A stretch of DNA of 64,000 bases from Apium graveolens (GCF_009905375.1 NC_133653.1:84856079-84920078), one strand, 5' to 3'; numbered from the stretch's first letter, positions 11,076-23,479 are shown. Translations and numbers: made by a program. Notes: a model not told the origin generated them from the letters alone.

Positions 11076-12605
11076 TGAAAATCTCACTTCATTGTGGCAC
11101 TACAGTCTCCATTTAGTAGACATGGAGAGAGGGCTGCAAATTTGCTAGGAATGGTACACACAAATGTATGTAGACCAATGTCTACGCAAGCCATGGGTGG
11201 ATTTTCATACTTCATTACTTTCATAGATGATAGATCTAGATTCGGATATGTGTTTGATGAAACACAAGTCTGAGGCCTTTGAAAGGTTCAAAGAGTATAA
11301 GTATGAAGTGGAGAAACAAACCAAACATAGTATTATAATTCTTCGATTAGATCGAGGTGGTGAAAACTTTAATGTAGTGTTTCTAGATTATCTCAAAGTA
11401 AATGGTATAGTCTCCCAGTGGACTCCTCCAGATTGGTATCTGAAAGGAGAAATCGAACTTTGTTAGATATAGTTCGGTCCATGATGAGCTATGCAAATCT
11501 TCCAGTATTCCTATAGGGTGATGCATTGGAAACCTCAGCATATTTACTGAATAAGGTGCCTTCCAAATCTGTTCCTCAAACTCCGTATGAGATATGGAAA
11601 GTAAGGAAACCGAGTCTTAAACACGTTAAGATTTGGGGATGTCCAGCTTATGTCAAGTAAGTTGACCCAGATAAGCTGGAATATCGATCCGTAAAATATA
11701 GTTTTGTGGGATATCCTAAAGAGACTTTAGGGTATTACTTTTACACCGATCATCGGGTGTTTGTCTCCAGACATGCTACCTTCTTGGAAAAGGAGTTTAT
11801 CCTTGAAGGAAACAGTGGGAGCAAAATTGAATTTGATGAAGTTCAAGAAGCACAAACTACTACGGATCAAGTGGAAACACCTGTTCTGACTGAACAACCT
11901 TTTGTGGAAGAGCCCATTCATAGATCAGGGAGAGTATCTCGCCAACCTGAGAGGTAATATGGCCTTATCATTGAGAATGACAATGAGTTGTCGATCATTG
12001 ATGATGACGACCCTGTAACCTATAATGAGGCTATGAGTAGTGTTGACTCAGAGAAATGGCATAGTGCCATGAAATCCGGAATGGAATCTATGTATACGGT
12101 ATACAAAAGATAGATTATAGCAGATGGCCAGGTGGAGACCTTTAAGGCCAGACTTTTGGAAAAAGGATTCAAACAAAGGCAATGGATTGACTTTGATGAA
12201 ACTTTTTACCTATAGCCCTGTTAAAATCAGTTCGGATTTTGTTTGCGATTGCTGCTTACTACGACTATGAGATCTGGCATATAGCCAGATGGTTTTCTTT
12301 CCAAGGGAAATGAAAGCCTAGTGTGTAAGCTACTGCGAACCATATGTGATTTAAAGCAAGCTTCTCGTAGATGGAATATCCGTTTCGATGAGACAATCAA
12401 AGAGTTTGATTTTATCAAAAACGCAGATGAACCATGCGTTTACAAAAGGGTTAGTGGGAGCGCGGTAACATTTCTTGTATTGTATTGAATTAGTGTTGAC
12501 ACACATAACAACATAGCAGACCCACTCACAAAGCTACTTTATAAAAGTCACTTTGATCGTCATAAATACAAGATGGGTATTAGATACCAGAGTGATTGGC
12601 TTTAG
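11076..12605 (+). pseudogene. pol: Decayed pol of the nested copia element (integrase remnant, reverse transcriptase mostly deleted)
   Basis: Integrase-core fragments are readable in shifting frames (FSYFITFIDDRSRFGYV near 11200, RRNRTLLDIVRSMMSYANLP near 11450), then the linker (IHRSGRVSRQPER near 11920). The first part of reverse transcriptase follows (EKWHSAMKSGMESMYTVYK near 12050, KARLLEKGFKQRQ near 12150). The palm with the catalytic aspartates is missing. The sequence jumps from LKQASRRWN (about 12355) through a remnant to the C-terminal RNase H tail (NIADPLTKLLYKSHFDRHK near 12510). Many stops. The gap fits one internal deletion close to 12487. Confidence 0.8.
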
Positions 12606-12609
12606 TACA

Positions 12610-12619
12610 AGTGGGAGAT
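12610..12619 (+). promoter_or_regulatory. Polypurine tract of the nested copia element
   Basis: AGTGGGAGAT directly before the 3' LTR; the expected plus-strand primer site. Confidence 0.75.
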
Positions 12620-14289
12620 TGAAAGGAATATGTCCTAAGTCCAATCATGTATTAGGATTTAGGAATAACTCTTTATGTAATCTGTTTTGATTTCATTGAT
12701 TTTAATAAAAGATTTGTTTTGTTTTTATTACGGGCTCTATCTATTTAAGTGTTTAAATAAGATATACCATAGTTTAGAGTAAAGCTTTTTATGGATTATG
12801 ATGAGATCATAATAGTGAGACCTAAAAAGATGATAACTCTAAACTTATATAGTTCCTGGTCATAGGATTACTAACTGGTAATTAATAATCTGCAAGATCG
12901 GTACATACTATGCTTGCTTCATTATGAAGGATGTCTGTTCTCATAGACATTTGTGTGGTGACACTATAGCTAGTATGTAGGTGCTTATTATGGAATAAGT
13001 TCACTGAACATGACTCACACAGCTGAACAACTGATGGAGTTCACTCACGTGTCAGCAGTTGTTCACATAGTGATAGTTGTACAAGTATCCTTAGACTTGA
13101 GGTCATCATAGTCATCTTGTGTAGACTGAACTATGCTTTGGTTTAGTTCTTAGTCTCCAGGGACAATTATTAGGGCTCTACTGGGTATAGGAATTTGTAC
13201 ACGAAGATAGTGTATGATCAATAAAGGATCTACCCCTTCCAGTGAAGGAAGCGAATGTTCAAGGCTGATCCACTTATGCTAGTTCAGGAATCTCTAGCCA
13301 GAGTAAATGAAATTAGAAAGGAGTTTCTAATTTGCATAGAACTATGCATAGTAAATGGTAAGCAAGTGATTGAATTAGATAGGCTTGACACGAGATCCAT
13401 GCCTTGTATTTAATCGGGACATTGTAGGGTAGAAGGAGTTTATTGTACGATAACTATTCACTGAATAGGTTCTTGGTATTCTAAGCAGTGAATTCATATT
13501 ATCCGGATAGTCACGATATGCTGAGAATTATCCCTCACGATGTAGAATAAATGTGATTAATTAATTAATCATATTTAATAAAATAGAGAATTTATATAAA
13601 TAATGATAAAATAGTTTTATTATTATTTATTTCTACTATCGGCTTAATATTGAACCTACAGGGTCACACCATAAAAAGAGAATGATTTTATGGTAGAGGA
13701 ATTAATTAATAATGGCTAATAATTATTTATTTGTGAAATAAATAATTAATTGGAAAATTTAATAATTGATTAAATGAGATTTAATTGATTATAAAATTAA
13801 TTAAGAAAAGTTCTTAATATTATTAATTAAGGATTTAATTTTTGGAAATTAAATCAAGAGAGAGAATTATTTCTAAAGTGTTTAGAAAAAGGATTAATAA
13901 TTAAAAGATGTTTTAATTATTAATGAGAATAATAAATGGGATAATAATAATAATATTTATGGGAAAATTTCAGCTGAAAATTTTGCCTATAAATACACTA
14001 TTATAGACCCTATTTTTATTCTAACCCGAGAACCCCAAAACCCAAAAAGTTTGGAAAACCCAATTCTCTCCACTTCCTTCCTCCTCCTTAACATCGTTTT
14101 ATTGGTGGATACCGGTGGAGCGCTTCACACTTGAGGATCAACTGCTAAGGATCTCTGATCGTTGTCTCCGAATTATTTTAAAGGTTAGATTCGATCCCCC
14201 TATGTTTTTGCTACGATTTATATGCTTTTATTTGGATTTTGTATGGTTAAAAGTGTTTTACCATGCCCCGCTGCGTTTAAAATCCAACA
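12620..14289 (+). repeat. 3' LTR of the nested copia element
   Basis: It runs TGAAAGG...CCAACA, 1670 bp, with a TATA box at 13988-13995. It contains an 81-bp block around 13236-13318 absent from the 5' LTR. It is followed by the target duplication GCTAA at 14290-14294. Confidence 0.93.
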
Positions 14290-14294
14290 GCTAA

Positions 14295-15965
14295 TTCTTG
14301 CAGGAAGAATAAAGAGATAAATACTGTTCCTCCCAAATAAGAGTTTAGGAATAGAACAGTTAGATATAAACACATAGTCCTTGTTTTCATTGTGCTAGTG
14401 TTTGGCACTCTATTTACACATGTAAAGAGTATCACAATTTGTATTATCATTATTATGAACTAAAACCCTCTTTAAATAAAGCAAAATCTGTTTCTGCATG
14501 TATAAATATTGATAGTAAGGATGTTAACATAAACTCTGATAAAAAGTCGTCTGCTGCATATGTTAACAAACTTATAAAGGTCAAAGGATCCAAGCAAGTC
14601 TGGGTCCTTAAAAACACTAACTAATTTCATATACTGATTGCAGGGTAACAGAAAAAATACTCTAGTCTTGGACAGTGGATGCTCAGGACACATGACTGGT
14701 TATAAATCCCTACTATTAGAATTTGAGGAGAAAGTTGGCCCAAGTATTTCTTATGGAGATGGAAACTTTGGAAAAATCTTGGGATATGGAAAAATCAAAA
14801 TTGGAAATGTCATCATTGAAAATGTAGCTCTGGTTGCAGGACTCAAGCATAATCTGATCAGTGTGAACTTCTATGAGGAGCGTTGTGAAATTTTCAGTAA
14901 GAGTGATGGCAATATTGCATTGACTGGTTTAAGACATGGTAGTTTATATGAAGCCAGGGTATCAACAGCTACTGATGAATTAGAAGTTTGTCTAGTTAGT
15001 AGGGCATCTGTGGAAGATAGCTGGAACTGGCATAAAAGACTTTCTCACCTCAAATTCAATAATATTAATGAACTAGTGAGTAAGATCTTGTGAGAGGATT
15101 TCCCAATGCAGTGTTTCTTCCTGATGGCTTATGTGACTCATTCCAGAAAGACAACCAAAGAAAAACATCTTTCAAGAGTAAAACTGAATCCTCCATTCTT
15201 GAACCATATCATCTACTTCACAATGATCTCTTTGGTCCAATAAATGTTATGTCAATTTCCAAGAAGAGGTATGCACTCGTAACTGTTGATGAATATACAA
15301 GATACACATGGGTGTATTTTCTGCACACCAAGGATGAATCTCCATCGATTCTTCTTGATCATGTGAGAGAGCTGGAAAAAGGATCAACATACAAAGTGAA
15401 GATCATCAAGAGTGATAATGAAACTAACTTCAAGAATAGCTCTATGGAAGAGTTCTGCAAACTCAAGGGGATAAAACAAGATTTTTCAACTCCTAGAACT
15501 CCACAACAAAATGGAGTTATTGAAAGAAAGAATAGAACTCTCATAGAAGCTCCAAGAACCATGCTAGAGGAAGCAAGATTGCCTACCTACTTCTGGGCTG
15601 AGGCTGTGAAAACTGCTTGCTTTACACAAAATACAACATTGATCAACAGGTATGGAAAAATACCATTCGAGATGGTGAAGGGAAAGAAGCCAAATTTGAA
15701 GTACTTTCATATTTTTTGTTGCAAATATTTTGTTCTCAAAACTCATCCGGAGCAGCTTACCAAGTTTGATCTAAAAGCTGATGAATGCATTTTTGTGGGA
15801 TATCCATTGTCTACAAAAGCCTTCAGAGTTTATAATATGAGAACAAGAACAGTAATGGAATCCATACATGTACCTTTTGATGACAAGAAGATTACAATTT
15901 TAGAAGATGCAAATGACCATGACAAGTTGAGATTTAAAATAAAGTACCATATGCAAAACTCTTAA
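14295..15965 (+). pseudogene. pol: Protease, pre-integrase and integrase region of the SIRE-like element
   Basis: After the nested insertion the host frame resumes. The aspartic protease motif VLDSGCSGHMTG lies at 14665-14700. The GAG-pre-integrase motif (WNWHKRLSHLKFNNINELV) lies at 15019-15075. The integrase zinc-binding region (GLCDSFQKDNQRK) has lost one cysteine. The catalytic core shows the first aspartate in HNDLFGP, the second in IKSDNETNF and the glutamate in NGVIERKNRT. A frameshift and stop at about 15090 separate protease from integrase. The C-terminal part (ADECIFVGYPLSTKAF) is typical copia. Inactive as it stands. Confidence 0.88.
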
Positions 15966-16232
15966 ATCCTGATCCTGATATCACTCAAAGATCTGACGAT
16001 CCATATGACAGTGGAAATTCTTCAAACACTGAAGCATATATTGAGGGAGAGAAACACGATTCAAATCCAGATATTGTACAAGTGATTCAACTCAAGAAAC
16101 ATCATTAGAAAAATCATCAGATTCTCAGTCCTCAAATTCTGATAAGTCAAATACTGATAACAATGGGAACACTGATTTAGGGGGAGCATCAGGACATGAA
16201 AGTGGTCTAGTGAATGAAATAATAGAGAGTTC

Positions 16233-17910
16233 ATGGATCAAGGGGGATGTTATTTTTCAGAGATTACACTTTTATTTGCAAGAAAATGGTCTAAGTCACA
16301 CACACCTGACTTAATCATTGAAAATCCTGATAGTTGTGTAAGAACCAGAAAAGTCACTCAAAATGAATGTCTCTACCAGTTTTTTCTATCTCAAAATGAA
16401 CCCAAGAAGGTGGAAGAAGATCTTCAAGATGCTGACTGGGTTACAGCGATGCAAGAGGAGTTCAAAAATATGAAGGGAACAAAGTCTGAACTCTTATGCC
16501 AAGACCAAAAAATAGATCAGTTGTTGGTATAAAGTGGGTATTCAGAAATAAAACTGATAGTGAGGGCATTATTATAATATACAAAGCAAGACTGGTTGCA
16601 AAGTGCTATTCACAACAAGAAGGCATTGATTATGATGAGTCTTTTGCTCCATTTGCAATGCTTGAGGCGATAAGAATTTTTCTAGCCTATGCTTCTCACA
16701 AGAAGTTTAAAGTGTTCCAAATGGATGTAAAGAGTGCATTTCTGAATGGAGAACTTGAAGAGGAAGTTTATGTTGAACAGCCTCCCGGGTTCATTGATCC
16801 AAAGTAACCAGATTATGTCTACTTATTGGATAAAGCACTCTATGGACTAAAACAAGCTCTAAGGGCCTGGTATGAAATACTTGCTCTATTTCTGTTAGAA
16901 AGTGGTTTTATAAGAGGTAAAATTAACAAAACTCCCTTTTTTTAAATATCATGGTAGGGACTTGTTATTAGTACAGATATATGTTGATTATATCATTTTT
17001 GGATCTACTAATGATACACTTTGTGAGAGATTTGCAAAGCTAATGCAGTCCAGATATCAAATGAGTATGGTGGGAGAATCGATTTATTTTCTGGGGTTAC
17101 AAGTTAAATAGACTGATGAAGGGATCTTCATAAATCAATACAAATATACCAGGAATTCACTCATAAGATTTGGAATGCAAGATAGCTCAACTACATCAAC
17201 TCCCATGGCCAATGCAACCAAGTTATATTTAAATACCGGTTCTTCAGTAGATATAACTAACTACAGAGGTATGATTGGCTCAATCCTATATTTGACTGGT
17301 AGTAGTCCTGAAATCGTGAATGCTACATGTCTCTGTGCAAGGTTCCAAGCTGATCCAAGTGAACCTCATCTATTAGCTGTGAAAAGAATTTTTAAATATC
17401 TCAAAGGCACCATGAATCTGTGATTGCGGTATTCTAGAGATTCAGACTTTAAGCTAGTTGGATATTCATATGCTGATTTTACAGGATGCAAAATAGACAG
17501 GAAAAGCACTTATAGAAGCTGCCAATTTCTTGGTGGAAGATTGGTTTTATGGTATAGCAAGAAACAAAAGTCAATTTCTACATCAACTGCAGAAGCTGAA
17601 TATATTGTTGCAGGAAGCTGTTGTGCCCAGATTTTATGGATGAAGAATCAGTTACTGGATTATGTGTTAGACTATTCTGCTCTTCCTATATATTGTGATA
17701 ATCAAAGTGTTATTGCAATAACAGGAATGCAGCATTCAATGACTAAACACATCAGCATCAGGTACCATTTTATAAGGGAACATGTGTGAGAAGGTATAGT
17801 GAAATTGGTCTTTGTTCCAACAGATCAGCAATTAGCAGATATATTCACCAACCCTCTCTGTGATGCTACTTTCCCTTCTTCAATCTGGCTAAATATACCA
17901 GAAATTTGTT
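16233..17910 (+). pseudogene. pol: Reverse transcriptase and RNase H region of the SIRE-like element
   Basis: Reverse transcriptase starts near 16435 (DWVTAMQEEFKNM) and continues through [12 protein letters not shown] and [20 protein letters not shown] to [20 protein letters not shown]. The catalytic box at 16980-16991 reads YVDY instead of YVDD, so one essential aspartate is lost. RNase H follows (ADFTGCKIDRKSTYRSCQFL, STAEAEYIVAGSCCAQ, DNQSVIAITGMQHSMTKHI), ending near 17910 (LADIFTNPLCDATF). Stops at about 16807, 17110 and 17421, plus frameshifts, confirm decay. Confidence 0.88.
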
Positions 17911-18670
17911 AAAAAGGTCTGGAATGCAAAACAGCTCAACTGTCACAAGATTGGTGAATGAATTGGGAATGATATTAGGATATTTCTCAAACTCTGATAA
18001 TTATAAAATAAATATTGATAGTTAGAGTATGGTATCTTATAATTATGTATCAATACTTGCTAGTTATTGATAATTATGTTAAAATTCTGATGCTATGCAA
18101 GCATGCAATTAATTTCATTCAGTATCAGCATGTTAAACTCTGATTATGTGTATAAGCTCTGATATTGGTCAAACATGTTTTGACTAATAGATCCTGACAG
18201 TAGTTGTTAAATTCTGATATTGGTCAAACTAGTATTGACTGATAAATTCTGATAGTCATGATTAAATACTGATAATGGTCAAACCTTGATTGACTATTAT
18301 ATATCATTGATTATTTTGAATTTATTCGAAATAAATGGTTATTCAGTATTATTAATTAACAGTGAGTTAGTGGAAAATCTTTTAATTACTTGTATGGGTT
18401 AGCTATTGCTGTAAGTAACTATCAACACTTGAGTACTTACATTGGGAAAGGAATCTGAAGAGAGAGATTACTTTTTGTTTACCTAGATACGCGTAATTGT
18501 GTATATATATTGTGTTTAATTATTACATGGATAATTAAAGAGTCTTTTCAGTTTTTATCTCCTCTACTACAAATACTACCCTCCACTTCCAAAACTTCTC
18601 AATGCTTTTTCATACATAACTCCTCATCTTCCCAAACCTTTTGTCCAAAATTTTAAACACTTATTAAAAC
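17911..18670 (+). other. Non-coding spacer behind pol with short direct repeats
   Basis: No gene. Between about 18157 and 18300 a unit of about 55 bp built on TGATATTGGTCAAAC followed by TTGACT occurs three times. The last 100 bp (C- and T-rich, with ACTACAAATACTACCC) look like a leader for the next reading frame. Confidence 0.5.
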
Positions 18671-19012
18671 ATGGCTCAATCTCAATTTTACAAACGCAAT
18701 GGTGGATGTTATCTACCAATCTTCAATCCTAGTGATGAGAAGATGTACTTCGATCCATACGGACTACTGGTCCGTACGGGTGGTGAAATATATCACCCAA
18801 CTGCTGTTCCAGACTTAGTCTATGATCATCTCTCTTGGAATGATCAGTTAGAACTGCATTTCTTCTCCAGCGAAGTTCTTTTTGAGGAAGAACGACGTGC
18901 TGAGTTGGCGGAACATTTCCGTCAGGAAGCTCTTGAGCTGCAAGAAAATATCATTTCTCTTGCAGGATCTATGTCTAGGATCTATCATCGCCGGGAAATT
19001 AGGGTGGAGTAG
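18671..19012 (+). CDS. Extra post-pol ORF of the SIRE-like element, unknown function
   Basis: An intact frame of 113 residues starting MAQSQFYKRNGG, on the element's coding strand between pol and the 3' LTR. It is rich in aromatic and acidic residues and ends in a probable amphipathic helix (EEERRAELAEHFRQEALELQ). I recognise no family, and see no signal peptide or membrane segment. SIRE-lineage elements can carry an env-like frame here, but nothing in this short protein shows an envelope role. It may be the N-terminal piece of a larger product that includes the region 19530-22644. Confidence 0.5.
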   Translation: MAQSQFYKRNGGCYLPIFNPSDEKMYFDPYGLLVRTGGEIYHPTAVPDLVYDHLSWNDQLELHFFSSEVLFEEERRAELAEHFRQEALELQENIISLAGSMSRIYHRREIRVE

Positions 19013-19529
19013 GCTGCAAAGAGGCAGAAGAATGCCGAGTAGTTTAGATTATGTTAGATTTTATTGTTCAAATTCTAAAATCTTGTACTTGTCTTCTTAA
19101 TATTAATTAAATATCTTTTGCCTTCTTCAATTTCTTAGTTGAATGAATGTTTATTATTTTGTTTGTGCTTAACTTATTATGACTGTTCATATTCAAATTA
19201 TTACTGCATGTTTAATTACAACAAATATTCAATAGTGCATGTGTACCACTAATCTCTGTTTGAGTTGCATACGTTCACTACAGTACAGTTTGACCACAAC
19301 AGTACAGGACTAATATATAGAAGAAATTAATAAAAGGTTTAAATATGATCTTTTGAGAATTATGATTTTTGAGTGTTTCCGTTTATCAAAATGTCTTAAC
19401 ATATCTATGTTTTAAAATTCTGATAATATGGAACTGGGCATACTATTTGAGACTTTCTTTTTCTTTCATAGAAAGTTGTCCATATTCAATCTCAAAATCA
19501 TATATCTTATATCTTAAATTTCTTCTTTA

Positions 19530-22500
19530 AAATGAAACACTTGAATCCATTTCTCAAATATTTCCAAAATCAAGTGACATAGTTCTTGAAACTATGTTCA
19601 CCACTCAGAAACCACTTTAAGTTGATAAGAGACTACATGTTGAGGTAGATCTATATGACACCAACAAAAACACAGGGGTTTCATTAGTTTTTGCTGAAGA
19701 CCTTGTGAAAGCTTTCAATAACACATACAAGTGTCAGTTCTTTGCAAGAAGAACAAGGTTTGAGATCATGGTACATGATAGTAACTTGATCAAATCCTCT
19801 CCAATTCAAATGGAGGTTCTTGTAATTGGTGAACAACAACTGTCATAACCACAGTTTTGACTGTGAGTTCAATTGTGATTTTAGATTCATAAGGTATAAA
19901 TATTGTCTTTACTCTATCAGTATTTATTCTAAATACTGATTTGGTATTTTCAGCATTTATTATTCATGTTATAAATCCTGTTGGAATGATTATTTCTAGA
20001 CCTTATTAAAGGACTACCTCTTGTTGTGTGACCACATACCACCCTTCTTTAGCCACCTCTTATTTATGTAGGACAAATTATCTTAGCTTTTCTGTGAGTT
20101 GTGTGAAAAGACTTAGAGAAACACAGAATTAAAGAGAGACAGATCCTCCCTGGCAAAAGGAGAGGTAGATGAGAGATAGGATTTAGTAATCCTTGTGAAG
20201 AAACTCTGACTATTAAAAAATCATGAGCTGTGTGGTGTTAGGAGTAGTGAGACTACTTAAAAAGAATATAGAGATTAAGTGATAATTAATATATTTTGTA
20301 AGTGCACAGAGTTCACAAGAAACAGCTACTGAACAACAGTTTGTTGACACTCTGATAAACTCCGATGTACCAAGTGCTGCTAATCTCCCTGCAGGTCTAA
20401 ATACTGATATTTTCTTGCAGTCCATTGAATCTACTATTCCACCACATGTAGAAATCCCCGCTTTTGCTGAAAAATAGCCCATACACTCTACTATTCCACC
20501 ACATGAAGTAATCCATGTTGTTGCTGAAGATGTATTACCACAGCAGTCCATTCATAACGTTTCATCCGTTTCAAGGTCACAATAGCACTCTACAAGAACA
20601 TAGGTCCTAGTAGTAAATTTAGAAGCTCCAGATCATTTATCAACAATTATTGAAGATGTGGAGTTAACTGCTGATGGTTTTGAAGCTTTTGAAGGTGCTG
20701 GATCACATACTGCACTAATTTCTGATTCTATCTTGCATGCTAAAGTTGGTGATGAAGTTCAGCAGATAGTTCGAGATCCAGTTGAAACAGGAGAATATAA
20801 TGATGGTGAAGAAGCTAATATTTCTAATGGTGAAAATTGTTCAATCTAAATGCAAGCAACTGACATTGACAAATACGGATGATGAAAATCCTGATGGAGG
20901 TAATAAGGGGGGACGGAAGGATAGTGAAAGGAGAAGAGGTGAAGAGCTAGTTAGAATTAGTGGTTCATCAAAAGAAATCACTAGGTCTCAATCTAGACAA
21001 GGTGGAGAAAGTAAGAGAAGTGAAAGAAGAGTTAAAGAACTAATTGTGACTACAATAACTCAACAAACTTTATAAGTCACGACTGTTGATGAAGACCAAG
21101 GTATTCTGGAGATAGAAGCTAGTGCAGAAGCAAGTCAGTATCTTCAAACTCTGAAATTAAAAGGAAGAAAGACAACTCTATTCTACAAGGATCTAAAGAT
21201 TCAAGCATTTGACTTTGAGGTGAGTAGAAGCATCTTTGAGAAAGATAATCCTGGAGTTGATCTAGAATAGCTAAGGAAAATGGAGGAAGATTTCAAGAAT
21301 TGCATGAAGACGGCAAATACTGATACTACCGTTATCTCGCAAGATCTTTATGAAGATGATCCTTCTAACAGACCAACCAAAGGGATAGTCATAAGGGAGG
21401 TAAGTCAGGAAGAGGGCGAAAGATCTCTAAGATCTCAAGCTATCTTAATTGTTGACAGGAAGCATAAAGGGAAAGAGAAGATAAGAGAGAAGTCAAATCT
21501 TTGAAAGCCTAAATCCAAAGTTGTTGCAAAAAAGAAATCGGTATCTAAGGCAACTAAATCACAAATACTGATAGATCCAATCTATATAGTTGCTCAATCT
21601 TTTGATACTGATGAAATTGCTGAAGAAGAAGAAGTCAGTCAAGCTCACCAAAGAAGGAAGATTCATGGAGCTGACTGGTTTGAAAAATTGAAATTAACCT
21701 TTGACATTGCTTAAGTTAATAAAGAAGAAGCTGTTATTCAACCAATCACAACCTCTGATTCCACTCATGTTGATGAATTTTCAAACCCAATTCAAGAAAA
21801 ATTATCAAATCCTGATTCTGAAGATATAGTCTCTGATAAGCCAGAACTTACTCTTGAAGTGAAGAAGAAGCTACTATGGGGAAGTAATAAACTGGCACCC
21901 AGAAGAGATTCTTATGAAATATTAAAAAAGATTTACAGTGGAAGTTCCCACTCTAGAAAATATGGAATTACAAGTGGTCTTGGAAGGTTAAATGTTAATC
22001 CATTTGTAGGAGATGCTTTGATTTTAAGGAAGCATTCTAATATGACAGAAATTGGAGATAATGTGATGCTTGAAGACTTACAGAAGATCATATCAGTTCA
22101 AATTGTTATTTATCATGTTGAAGCAAAAATGATTTATTTTCTGGAGTCTGGGAGAAACTTAAGGTTGACTCAAGAACAGTTAAGAGATAAAACATTATAG
22201 GAATTTGAACTTATAGCTACAATTCCCAAGGTAACTAATTCTGTAACTGCCAGCTGGTCTATATTCATAAAGAACCTGGTACAGTTAAAGTAGAGAGGAA
22301 TGCCTTACAAATCTAACTACAATCCAAAGTACATTGATCAAACTGAATATGTTCTTGATATGCCTATTGGAGGAGCCAATATAGAAATGAGTCTAGGGAC
22401 TAAAGTTTTGACCTTTAATCCCGAGGGAAAGAAAATAGGATTTCTGGAGCTGGGTGATCTATCTCTTGGAAATTCAAAGTTACATAATCTTTGGGCTGCC

Positions 22501-22644
22501 ATCTTTCAGAATGATGAATCAACAGATGAACTGAAAGAACATAAACAGAGGATGCAATGGTATTTGGATGTAATGGAAGAAAATCTGCTGAGGAAGTTTT
22601 TTGATGATTTTCCAGACTGTGTTAGAGTTCAGAATGAAGAGTAA
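19530..22644 (+). pseudogene. Long degenerate post-pol reading region of the SIRE-like element (env-position ORF, unknown family)
   Basis: Readable protein runs through most of this stretch on the plus strand. Segment 19530-19846 includes VDLYDTNKNTGVSLVFAEDL. Segment 20310-20849 is acidic. From 20782 to 22644 one single frame holds, broken only by isolated stops (about 21073, 21268, 21502, 21712, 22198, 22291). It passes through a lysine/glutamate-rich hinge to a conserved-looking C-terminal domain (KLLWGSNKLAPRRDSYEIL; GMPYKSNYNPKYIDQTEYV; FNPEGKKIGFLELGDLSL). I see no convincing transmembrane helix, signal peptide or fusion peptide, so an envelope role is not supported. Consistent frame and few stops show it was once translated. 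The family is not recognised. Confidence 0.55.
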
Positions 22645-22749
22645 AGTCTGATACTCACCGAAGTAATAATAAATATGTTTACTTGATTACTGCATTTAGA
22701 TAGTTTTGACATCATCAATTAGAATGTGTACATATTTTTATAATGCACA

Positions 22750-22762
22750 AGTTGAGGGAGAT
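22750..22762 (+). promoter_or_regulatory. Polypurine tract of the SIRE-like element
   Basis: AGTTGAGGGAGAT immediately before the 3' LTR. Confidence 0.75.
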
Positions 22763-23270
22763 TGTTAGATTTAATTAATGATATCTAGACAGAAACTATC
22801 AGAAGTTCTTATCAGGACTTATATCAGTATTACTGGAGAGTGATGTCATCAGTACTTATATCAGTACTTGATGATCAGCAGATGATGTCATCAGTATTTG
22901 GCACTTCAGTAGATATTCGAGGACGAGAAGGAAAGAAGGAATTTAAGGCGGTGAAGGACTTTATCTCAGAAAAAATCATACATGAATATGTAATAGGTTT
23001 CTTTATTGTAATAGAATAGGATTCCTTATTGATTTTGCAACTTTGCTCTATATAAAGCACATAGTAGGTTCATGCTATAAGCATTGTGAACATCGTTATA
23101 TCATTCGCATAAACTAGCAGCTCTCAAGGATATTTGTTCATCCTTTTAAGAGAGTACGTTTGCAATCAGTTTATATCTGTTAATATAAAAATGTTGATTT
23201 TGTTGAAGCTTTGTCGAATTATTTGTATAAACTGTATTCACCCCCTCTATAGTTGATTACGGACCTAACA
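22763..23270 (+). repeat. 3' LTR of the SIRE-like element
   Basis: It runs TGTTAG...CTAACA, 508 bp, with a TATA box at 23049-23056. It is followed by the target duplication CGGAT at 23271-23275. Confidence 0.95.
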
Positions 23271-23275
23271 CGGAT

Positions 23276-23474
23276 CCCAAAACTTATTTTCAAATTTAAG
23301 ATCTTCATTTCGAATGAGATTTAAATACTCGCTCAAAACCTCAGGGACCCGGCTCCGTGGTGTATTTTTGTCACAACGAAGTTGCTGATTTGATAAAAGA
23401 GCTTTTGATTACTTGCCTAACATTCAAGAAGTAAGTCCATCTAAATGAGTCAGCATAAGCGACAGGTCGGGGTA
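23276..23474 (+). repeat. Fragment of an older gypsy LTR between two insertions
   Basis: About 200 bp of non-coding sequence lie between the SIRE-like element and the LARD-like element. If both insertions are removed it joins the sequence ending at 3744 to that starting at 33969, which leads to an LTR end and primer site at 35024-35040. I infer it is the inside of that LTR. Confidence 0.5.
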
Positions 23475-23479
23475 CGGTC

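Larger units (their letters stand above)
6348..14289 (+). mobile_element. Nested Ty1-copia LTR retrotransposon with long LTRs and truncated pol
   Basis: Long LTRs (1589 and 1670 bp, TGAAAGGAAT...CCAACA) flank a copia interior. A perfect target duplication GCTAA is present at 6343-6347 and 14290-14294, inside the gag-pol region of the SIRE-like host element. The LTRs differ at only about 30 substitutions over their shared 1.59 kb (roughly 2%), so this insertion is much younger than its host. The leader before gag is unusually long (about 1.86 kb) and full of inverted repeats. Gag-protease is open, but integrase is broken and most of reverse transcriptase and RNase H is deleted. Transposition would need enzymes from a relative. 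Confidence 0.92.
3750..23270 (+). mobile_element. SIRE/Maximus-like Ty1-copia LTR retrotransposon, interrupted by a nested copia element
   Basis: Two LTRs of 511 and 508 bp (TGTTAG...CTAACA) bracket a copia-order interior: gag, protease, integrase, reverse transcriptase, RNase H, then about 5 kb of extra sequence before the polypurine tract. A perfect 5-bp target duplication CGGAT sits at 3745-3749 and 23271-23275, so both outer borders are exact. By hand I count about 44 differences between the LTRs over about 510 positions (around 8%), which means a fairly old insertion. Removing the nested element at 6348-14289 (and one GCTAA copy) restores an element of about 11.6 kb. Stops and frameshifts occur in every coding domain. 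The SIRE-like label rests on the long post-pol region and the initiator-Met primer site; a lineage tree would settle it. Confidence 0.9.

Noticed and set aside
20213..20551. 112-codon minus-strand frame with repeated CGGIV text
   Set aside because: The plus strand here reads as part of the degenerate post-pol frame. The repeat comes from a plus-strand STIPPH duplication.
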